Below are positions 56,376 through 64,000 of a DNA stretch of 64,000 nucleotides, one piece after another (position 1 is the stretch's first letter; every line of letters begins with the position of its first letter). Below the pieces are notes generated by a model. It did not search any database. It worked only from the letters and a program-made list of their open reading frames with translations, and was not told where the DNA came from. Origin of the DNA: Cunninghamia lanceolata (taxonomy: Eukaryota > Streptophyta > Pinopsida > Cupressales > Cupressaceae); the NCBI GenBank assembly GCA_027924645.1, contig BSBN01000781.1, positions 930,001 through 994,000 of the forward strand, read 5' to 3'. The position numbers and the translations under genes are program-made.

Positions 56376-57180
56376 TTGAGGAGATCCAGGGTGTTTACAT
56401 ACAAGAAGGACAGTCTGAGATTTGATGGAACAAATTACTCTCTTTGGAAGAATCAGATGGAGTGTCATTTACAGTGTATGGGTGACCCTTATTGGTTGAT
56501 AACTAAGGATGATTATAAGCCTCCGGAGAAAGGTCCTTCAACTCCAAATGAAATCAAAGATGCTAAAAACAACATTCGGGCTAAAGAAGCATTGTTGAGT
56601 GCCCTAACTAATATAGAAATGACAAATGTCCTGGAACTGAAAACTGCTCATGAAATCTGGAAGAAGTTAGAAAGTCTATATGAAGGTGATGCATATGTCA
56701 AATGTGCTAAGTTGCAGAGCCTGAAGGGTAGGTACAAAAGTTTGAGGATGAGTGAAGATGAAAACATCACTTCCTACATGTAGAAGGTGAATGAACTTGT
56801 GTGTAGTATCAGGTGTGCTGGTGGAAAACTGGAAGAATCAGAAATTGTTGGCAAGATGCTCAAATCCTTACCCGCTTCATATAAGCATAGAGTTGTTGCT
56901 ATTGAGGAAACGCAGGACTGTGACAACTATTACAAGGGATCAGCTGGTTGGCAAGCTTTCAGCATTTGAAATGAGTGAGTTTGGTGATTCCCTTCCTAAA
57001 TCAGAATTTGCTTTTAAGGCCAGTATTTCTGGGAAGCAAAGATTTGATTCAGGTGAAAGCTCTTCAAGAAGACTAACCAGATATGAGAAGGCAAGGAAGG
57101 AATTTGAAGAAGATGAAACAGAGCTTGAAGAACTTGAAGCTCTTTTTGCCAAAAGATTACCAAGAGGATTTGGTAAGTAA
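56376..57180 (+). pseudogene. Copia-3 gag
   Basis: No ATG remains at the expected start; the frame is readable from 56376. YKKDSLRFDGTNYSLWKNQM is the Copia gag N-terminal motif, then EIWKKLESLYEGD .. KLQSLKGRYKSLRMSEDENI of the UBN2 type. A TAG at 56781 replaces a probable Gln (SYM-stop-KVNELV). After KMLKSLPASYKHRVVAIEE a frameshift near 56930 leads to QLVGKLSAFEMSEFGDS and an acidic, Glu-rich helix ending with a TAA at 57178. Confidence 0.88.
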
Positions 57181-57690
57181 GAAGGAAAATTGCCTTTCAA
57201 ATGTTTTGCTTACAATAAGATTGGTCATTTTGCTTCAAAATGTCCAAAGAGGGTTTCAAAGCCAAACCCTAACAGACCTAGGTTTCAGAAGAAATTCTAC
57301 TATGTCCAAAAAGCTAGTGAGGAAGGAGTTACAGATGATGAATCTGATAAGGGAAGTGCCTCTAGAAATGAATGGGTGTTCATTGTCATCAAGGAAGAAG
57401 ATCCGGTGCCTACTGAATCTACTAGCTATGTGAATGTGGAAAGTGCCTTCGCTGCTCAGGTTGAAGAAAAGGATGAATGGGTAATTGACAGTGGATGCTC
57501 TCATCATATGATAGGTGATAAGAGTAAGTTTGTAAGTATCGAAAGGTATGAAGGTGGAATTGTGAAGTTTGGAGACAACTCAGCTAGTAGAATCTGTGGT
57601 AGAGGATCCATCTCTCTTAATGGTAAGAATAACACTAATGATGTTTTGTATGTAGAAGGATTAAAGCATAATATTCTCAGTGTTGGATAG
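57181..57690 (+). pseudogene. Copia-3 zinc knuckle and protease
   Basis: The knuckle reads CFAYNKIGHFASKC, so the second Cys is Tyr. The protease motif EWVIDSGCSHHMIGD is intact (DSG), followed by VKFGDNSASRICGRGSISL and VEGLKHNILSVG. A TAG at 57688 follows. The frame is shared with the gag C-terminus, so this was one polyprotein. Confidence 0.9.
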
Positions 57691-58342
57691 TTCGTTGACA
57701 AAGGGTATGATCTCTGATTCAAGGATGGAAATTATAGAATTTTGGAAATCTTTGGAATTTGGATTGTATCTGGTACACAGACTAGAGGTAATATCTTTCA
57801 TTTAAGTGGTACTGGTAAAAGTTGTTTGATTGCTCAGATTGATCAAAGTTGGTTATGGCATAGGAGAATGTGTCATGTAAACTTTGATAATATTGCCAAG
57901 ATAAATACTACTCAGGTTGTGAGAGATCTTCCAAAGCTTGTAAAACCTGCTAATAGCATGTGTAAGGAATGTCAATTGGGCAAACAAAGCAGAACTACAT
58001 TCAAAAGTAAAGAACAATTTTCAAGTGGATTGTTGGAACTTGTGCACACTAATTTGTGTGGTCCTGCTAGAGTTAGGAGTTTTCAAGGAGACATACTTTA
58101 TGTTGCTGATTGATGATTACTCCCAGATGATGTGGGTCACTTTCTTGAGAGAGAAATTAGAGGCTCTTGACAGATTCAAGGCGTTCAAGGCTAGGGTGGA
58201 GAATGAGATTGGTGTAAAGATAAAATGTCTGAGATCTGACAAAGGTGGAGAGTTTACCTCCGGTGAGTTTAATTCATTTTGTGAAAAGCATGGAATGAGA
58301 AGATAGTTATCTGCTCCTAGGACTCCTCAGTAGAATGGAGTT
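57691..58342 (+). pseudogene. Copia-3 integrase, zinc region and core
   Basis: QSWLWHRRMCHVNFDNIAKI and CKECQLGKQSRTTFKS form the HHCC-type region. A frameshift near 58100 is followed by LIDDYSQMMWVTFLREK (first Asp), LRSDKGGEFTSGEF (second Asp), and two TAG stops at 58304 and 58331. [12 protein letters not shown] in the next segment supplies the catalytic Glu. All three acidic residues are kept. Confidence 0.9.
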
Positions 58343-60380
58343 GTGGAAAGGAAGAACCAGACTATTCAAGAGGCTACTAGAACCATGATGATGGAAGAAA
58401 ATGTTCCACATGTCTATTGGAGAGAGGCTGTGAGTACTGCCATCTACACTCTTAACTGGGTGCAGATCAAAGGTAATACTGGTAAAACTCCTTATGAACT
58501 ATGGTTTGGTAATGCTCCTACTATGAAATACTTCAAAGTTTTTGGTAGTAAATGTTATATCAAAAGAGATGAAGATCTAGGCAAGTTTGATGCAAAGTGT
58601 GATCAAGGAATATTTATGGGTTATTCTAACCAAAGCAAGGCATACCGGTGCTTTAACAAGAGATTGAAAAAGATTGTTGAAAGTGCTAATGTCAAGGTTG
58701 ATGAAAGCAAGGAGAGACCTTCCAAGTTTTGTGGATATGAATTAGATGATCAAAATGAAAGTCCTCAAACTCATATTCAGATTGCTCCTGAGAATCCAGT
58801 GACTCAAGAAACTAGTGCAAATGCTAAGGAACAAGTTCAAGAATCAGAAGTTCAAGAAAATCCTAAAACTCCCAGGTATGTAAGGTTGAATCATTCTGAA
58901 AATCAAATCATAGGAAATAAAAATAAAGGTGTTCAAACTAGAAGACAAATTGTTGAAGAACAAGAGGAGTATTGTTTGATTTCAAAGATTGAACCAAAAT
59001 TAGTGAATGAAGCTTGTAATGATGAAAGTTGGGTAAAAGCAATGGAAGAAGAATTAATGCAAATTGAAAAGAATCATACTTGGGATCTTGTTCCTAGACC
59101 TAAAAACAAAAATGTAATTGGAAGTAAATGGGTCTTCCGGAACAAATTGAATGAAGATGGTGAAGTTGTGAGAAACAAAGCAAGATTGGTGTGCAAAGGA
59201 TATTCTCAGGTAGAGGGAATTGATTTTGAAGAAACTTTTACTCCAATAGCAAGAATTGAAGTAGTCAGATTATTTCTTGCCTTTGTTGCTTACAAAGAAT
59301 TCAAAGTTTACCAAATGGGTGTCAAGTCAACATTCCTAAATGGAGAGTTGGATGAAGAGGTCTACATTGAACAACTGGAAGGTTTCCAATTGTCTAATCA
59401 AAGAGATAAGGTCTGCAGATTGAAGAAAGCATTGTATGGACTTAAACAAGCTCCAAGAGCCTGGTATGCAAGATTAGATAAGTATCTGCTAAAGTTAGGT
59501 TTTAGCAAAGGCACAGATGACAGTAATTTTTATTTCAAAATTGATCATGAACACATCTTGATCATTGAGGTATTTGTTGATGATATCATCTTCGGTGGAA
59601 ATGAGAACATGTGTAAAAATTTTGTTGATCAAATGCAAAGTGAATTTCATATGTCCATGCTTGGTGAAATGAATTTCTTCTTAGGTCTGCAAATCATTCA
59701 GTCAAATAAGGGCATCTTCATATCTCAGTCTAAGTATGTAACGGAGTTGTTGAAAAAGTTTGGAATGGAGGATTCAAAACTAGTAAGTACTCCTATGATA
59801 ACTAGATGTAGGTTGAGTAAAGATGATGATTCCCATAAGGTAGATCAGAAAAGGTATAGATCAATGATTGGAGGACTGTTGTATCTGACTCATACCAAAC
59901 CTGATATTATGAATGCAGTTGGCCTCATTGCTAGATTTTAAGTTGATCCTAGAGAATCTCATGTTGTAGTAGTCAAAAGAATTTTCAGATATCTAAAGGG
60001 AACATCTGATTATGGCTTATGGTATCCTAAGGGTGATGATTTCACTCTTCATGCATATACATATGCTGATTGGGCAGGAGATGTGGATGACGGGAAAAGT
60101 ACTAGTGGTGGTGCATTTTTCTTGGGAAAGAGATTGGTTTCTTGGTTGAGCAAAAAGCAGGAGGCAATATCTCTGTCTACTACAGAGGCAGAGTATATAG
60201 CAGTAGCAAGCAATTGTACTCAAGTTTTATGGATGAAGCAAATGTTGAAGGCTATCAGAATTGTGTTTGAAGAGCCTATTACAATCTTCTGTGATAATTC
60301 AAGTCCAATAAACATTTCAAAGAATCTGGTGTTCCATTCAAAGACAAAGCACATATCCATCAAGTTTCACTTTTTTATTC
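58343..60380 (+). pseudogene. Copia-3 integrase C-terminus, reverse transcriptase, RNase H
   Basis: 532 open codons to a TAA at 59939, then the same frame continues to 60380. RT motifs: [60 protein letters not shown] and [13 protein letters not shown], with FVDD in place of YVDD. RNase H: AYTYADWAGDVDDGKSTSGG, SWLSKKQEAISLSTTEAEY and IFCDNSSPINISKN. Integrase C-terminal motifs include [18 protein letters not shown]. The RNase H part is followed by a diverged tandem second copy, which shifts the frame. Confidence 0.92.
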
Positions 60381-60683
60381 AGATTGGTTTCTTGGTTGAG
60401 CAAAAAGCAGGAGGCAATATCTCTGTCTACTGCAAAGGTAGAGTATATAGTAGCAGCAAGCAATTGTACTCAAGTTTTATGGATGAAACAAATGTTGAAG
60501 GATATCAGAATTGTGTTTGAAGAGCCTATTACAATCCTCTATAATAATTCAAGTGCAATAAAAATTTCAAAGAATCTGGTGTTGCATTCAAAGACAAAGC
60601 ACATATCCATCAAGTTTCACTTTTTGAGAGAGAACGTAAATGAAAATGAAGTCAGATTGGAGTTTGTTCCTTCAAAGGATTAG
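60381..60683 (+). pseudogene. Duplicated RNase H segment of Copia-3
   Basis: 60381-60630 repeats 60131-60380 (offset 250 bases, not a multiple of three) with visible divergence (EAEYIAV versus VEYIVAA; FCDNSS versus LYNNSS, where the acidic position is lost). After the second copy the normal ending follows: HFLRENVNENEVRLEFVPSK, then an in-frame TAG at 60681. Confidence 0.88.
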
Positions 60684-61104
60684 ATTGCAGATATCTTCAC
60701 TAAGCCTCTACCTGAGGACACTTTTGAGTATCTCAGAGAGAAGCTAGGGGTGATTACCCCTCCTATTCAGAACTAAGGTGCACTAGTGTGCATCAGTCCG
60801 ATGGAACTCACAGTCATAGCTTATGATCCAGATTGATGTTAAGGGGATGCTACTCAGGGGGAGTAGTCAGTATGTTCTAAGTTCATAAACAAAAGGGTGA
60901 GAGGTGATTGCAAATATGTGCCCTTTGCCATTGATGTCAAAGGGGGAGAGAAGTCATGTGAAAAACTTGGATGGAAGTAAGTAGTTGCTAGTGAAAGGGG
61001 GAGCAGTGAAGAAAGTGGTTGCAGATGTGATAAGAGAAAGGGGGAGAAGTTCTTTTATTGATGGTTAAAACAATTTTTCACATCATATGTTGCCATCAAT
61101 GACA
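60684..61104 (+). other. Copia-3 3' untranslated internal region
   Basis: Contains repeated AGGGGGAG patches (60858, 60947, 60997, 61030), decoy-like polypurine tracts, as in the TR-GAG element. No gene. Confidence 0.6.
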
Positions 61105-61115
61105 AAGGGGGAAAT
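61105..61115 (+). other. Polypurine tract of Copia-3
   Basis: AAAGGGGGAAAT abuts the TG of the 3' LTR; preceded by GTTGCCATCAATGAC, which can pair with GTTGTCATTG in the LTR. Confidence 0.85.
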
Positions 61116-62537
61116 TGTTGCAAATATGTGCCTAATTGGTGTTGTCATTGGTGTCAACTGTATCTTATTCTATTACCTGTTTAGAAGACCTGTATGTTGA
61201 GGATATTGACAAAATTAGCCTCTCTGGAAGAAACAAGTGAGTTACATATCTCTCTATCAGAGACAGTGAAGACAGTGTAGTTCAGTGAAGTAGATTGCTC
61301 CACATTCCCAGTGAGATGAAGATCAAAGTCTACGGATTAAAGGGTTTGTACAGGATTGTCTGAAGTTGCTCCAGTCAAGATTTGAGAGGTCTGCATGAAG
61401 TATTGGTGAAGTTATGGCTATCTGAGTAGAACCAGGTTTTATAGTTGTTCAGAGGTGACAAAGTGGCAAGAATTTGGTCCGGATTGCTCCGCATTGGGAT
61501 ATTATGGTTTGCAGATCTAGAGGCATGTTTGGGATGTTGGTGTGTATCCTCAACTCAAGTGGTTCATGGTTTGGAGGTCCACAAGCAATCTTTCTAGTGT
61601 GACAGTCATGACAGTTGGTGTGCTTAAGTTCCTGGATGAAGATGCAAGAGTTTTTGGTGATCTAAGGTGATGTAGTTGTTCTTGTTGATTTCATTGTGCT
61701 TGTGGTGGTCTCTGGATCATGTGCCTATTGTGTTGGTGGTTCACATTGAGGATTGAGCTCGTGGTTGAAGATTTCTCCTTGAATGTTGTTGTTTTTTCTT
61801 GTCTTGGCCGACTAGATGTGTGGTATGTGTTACGGATTATCTAAGAAGAGTTCTATGGAGCTGATGTGTTGATCGAGGAAGATTTAAGTCCCAGCTATGT
61901 TTGGCCAATAGTGTAATGATTCACATGTAGCATTTAAGTCTTGTGATTGTAAATTTCTTGTAATGCCTATCTTGGAGAATGTTCCAGATAGATGATTGTA
62001 ATGCCGACTTTGATGTTCATTCCAAAGTTGATGTCATGTATAAATAGTTGTTGTGAAGTCATGGAAATGTGGGGAAGTAAGCGAAGATGTGGATGTAGTG
62101 AGGAAGTGAGTGGAGCAGAGAAAAGGTGGTGTGTGCTTCAATGGAACTGAACCTTGCATGAAGAAGATGTTGTTTCTCAGTTCAACCTTTCAGTGTTAAC
62201 ATTGTGAATGTTCTTGTAGGTAGTGAGCCTCCTTTGAGCAGTGAGCTCTAGCCAGTGTGCCCAGAGGCAAGTGCCTTCCCATTTTTATATTCTTTTAACA
62301 GAGAATAAATCTTGTGGGTTAACCCCCACAGTGGTTTTTCCCTTAACCGGGTTTCCACATAAAAATCCTGGTGTTATGTGTGTTGATTATGTTTCTGTTC
62401 ATGTGTTGTTGATTCATGCTTTCATGGTATATTATTAATCTATTAATAAGTGGTAAAGAGGATTAAATGCAGCATAAGATAAAAAAAATTTGACAACTAA
62501 TTCACCCCCCTCTCAGTTGTCTGCCCTAATTTCAACA
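61116..62537 (+). repeat. Copia-3 3' LTR
   Basis: 1,422 bp, TGTTGCAAATATGTGCC .. TAATTTCAACA, followed by the duplicated GGACA. AATAAA near 62304, U5 stem at 62492-62521. Confidence 0.93.
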
Positions 62538-62817
62538 GGACAACCATGAAAAAGAATATTATTTTGTTACCAAAAATAAAGTAGGGTTGCATGTGAAATT
62601 GTACCACCATGAATGGCAACAAGTGTCATATAGTGGGTAGAAACACAATAGAAGAAGGGAGGTGTGAAAACCTCATGAGAAAGTATAAGAAAGCAAGATA
62701 GAGGTGGACTATATACTATGCCATTTTATAACAATGCTAGAAGTAATCACGATGTGATGATAAAGGAAGAAGAATGTTTATTATGCAAAATGAACTAGAT
62801 AGAGGTGAGCCTCAATA
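62538..62817. other. Flank without recognisable feature
   Basis: Purine-rich sequence after Copia-3, contiguous before insertion with 54746-54896. No motif seen. Confidence 0.4.
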
Positions 62818-63045
62818 TCACTTGTCATGCAGAGAAGAGATAGGTGCTTCACTGGAAGGAAGAGTGAGAGAACCCATGTCAAGAAGGTGTTGTATTTTGT
62901 CCTTCAAGGCTCGACATTCATTGGTGGAATGGCCAAGCATTCGATGATATGCACAGAAAGGAAGTGTTGGTTGAAAGTGCTTATGAAATTTCTTGTGTGT
63001 AGGAGGAGGAAGAGTGATCAATCGGGCTTTTAGAAGCCTCAGCAC
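62818..63045 (-). pseudogene. Gypsy-type gag fragment with CX2HX4HX4C motif
   Basis: Minus-strand segment with LPFCAYHRMLGHSTNECRAL followed by KDKIQHLLDMGSL. This Cys-X2-His-X4-His-X4-Cys pattern, followed by the L-K-x-x-I-x-x-L helix, is characteristic of Tat/Athila-group Gypsy gag-protease polyproteins in plants. It is 75 codons long and continues upstream only in broken frames. Confidence 0.65.
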
Positions 63046-63263
63046 AATATGCTCTTATTTATATAGAAGAGAAGAATTAGGTGGAGTAGGAAGCAACCCT
63101 TTCTATTGTGGAGAAAGGTTTGATTTCTATAAAAAAATCATAGAGACCTCAACTAATGGAGGAGGGGATGTAGACAAAGGAGAAGGCTAATAAACTAAAC
63201 CCACTATAGAAATTAAGTGCAATGTAGGTTCCACAAGGACCTTAATTCCTTATTTCATGCGCC

Positions 63264-63971
63264 CTAGACCATTTCTATTGTATCCATGTTTAGAATTTTG
63301 AACCAAAGCCCACAATGTGTCTCCAAATCAGAAAGAGAACTTAGAGAAGAAGAAATCATATTAATATCTATGTAGTCATGATAAGAGGCTTTAGAGGGTC
63401 GATTAGGACGGTATCCAAGATCCACAGAAGAGTAATGCAGATTAGACTCCAAAGGGATCTTGATGCCATGCTCTTTTCATCCACATCCTTTACCTTTATA
63501 ACTGATACTAGAAAGAATATGAAAACCACGGCCATAATGGGATTGCATCTCCTTAAAGGACAAAGGATCACCATTAGTGGTGTAATCAATGCAAGAAGTA
63601 TAATCACATGAATCTTTAGGAGAATGTGAAGGAGATATTTTTGTTGATGTAGAAGAAGTATTTGTAAGTAAACAGTTAGAATGAACTTTTGGAATATCAA
63701 AATGAGAGGGTTTGATCTTATACTCTCTTATAAAGGATGGTGTGAAATCTAATGAACCCCAATCATCACTAGGACATGCATTCAGAGATGAGTCTAGGCC
63801 ATGGTCAACCTCTTGAGTAGGGGTTGAGGATGGGGAATCATCTTTAGCTAAAGAAGAAGGAATAATATTGTGAAGAGTAGGAGAAGTATCAAGTTGATCC
63901 GTAGGATCCGCTTTTTGACAATATTGCAAGGAATCTGGATCAACTTTCATAGACAAATTTACTAGATCCAT
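63264..63971 (-). pseudogene. Ser/Asp-rich ORF, possible Gypsy remnant, open to window edge
   Basis: One minus frame from beyond 63971 down to 63264, with a TGA at 63477 (probable Trp). The first 120 residues are Ser/Asp/Pro-rich without a motif (SSLAKDDSPSSTPTQEVDHG). Then comes YKGKGCG-stop-KEHGIKIPLES and DLGYRPNRPSK, faintly like the glycine-rich G-patch-type segment found near the protease in some Tat/Ogre elements. This is a low-confidence comparison, and the order relative to the CX2H motif would be unusual. It may be part of the same minus-strand element as 62818-63045. Confidence 0.4.
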
Positions 63972-64000
63972 GCAAGGTAGAAAGAATTGTGCCCATGGTG

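Larger units (their letters stand above)
54897..62537 (+). mobile_element. Copia-3, plus-strand Ty1/Copia element
   Basis: LTRs 54897-56335 and 61116-62537, perfect duplication GGACA (54892-54896, 62538-62542), priming site 56338, polypurine tract 61105-61115. Gag, protease, integrase, RT and RNase H are present in Copia order but interrupted. Confidence 0.95.

Noticed and set aside
1..64000. Undescribed defence or biosynthetic gene system
   Set aside because: No operon-like or clustered host genes; every long reading frame lies in, or is interrupted by, a transposable element. The novelty here is in the elements themselves.

Overview
This is plant nuclear DNA that consists almost entirely of transposable elements. 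I could not support any intact host gene, rRNA, tRNA, CRISPR array or prokaryotic-type operon. Old, deeply nested LTR retrotransposons with large LTRs, and priming sites of the initiator-Met type (TGGTATCAGAGCC), suggest a large plant genome. A gymnosperm is likely; that is inference from style, not from a marker gene.

Layout. 1-3284: a minus-strand non-autonomous Copia-type element (family A) carrying a decayed non-gag/pol ORF. About 3480-5140: a degenerate minisatellite split by a family A solo LTR (3957-5051, target duplication TATTG). 6816-7238: one end of a CACTA DNA transposon. 7327-11083: two opposed copies of a second unknown-ORF element, ending in an inverted repeat. 11475-52989: one Ty3/Gypsy element (Gypsy-C, duplication CCATC), swollen to 41.5 kb by nested insertions. 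These are Gypsy-2 (12516-25554, GAATA), which itself contains a Copia TR-GAG element with 2.6-kb LTRs (13391-21665, AAAAC); chromodomain Gypsy-1 (30888-38450, AGTAC/GGTAC); an LTR-like fragment (about 41950-42960); Copia-2 on the minus strand (43145-49539); and a tRNA-derived SINE (51364-51522, 20-bp duplication). 54141-54745: a recent 323-bp tandem duplication. 54897-62537: Copia-3 on the plus strand (GGACA). 62538-64000: minus-strand gag-like remnants.

How the parts relate. Only Gypsy-1, Copia-2 and Copia-3 carry recognisable polymerase genes, and all are broken by stops and frameshifts. Three others are non-autonomous: the TR-GAG element keeps only an intact gag; Gypsy-2 keeps gag, protease and chromodomain in one frame but has lost RT, RNase H and integrase; family A and Gypsy-C carry long proteins I do not recognise. 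Most in-frame stops look like C-to-T or G-to-A changes (CAG to TAG, TGG to TGA), as expected for methylated, silenced repeats. The most interesting signals are the unknown retroelement ORFs, the two domain-poor derivatives, and RNA-structure-like features shared by unrelated Copia LTRs: an inverted repeat bracketing the polypurine tract, and stem-loops in the R and U5 regions.
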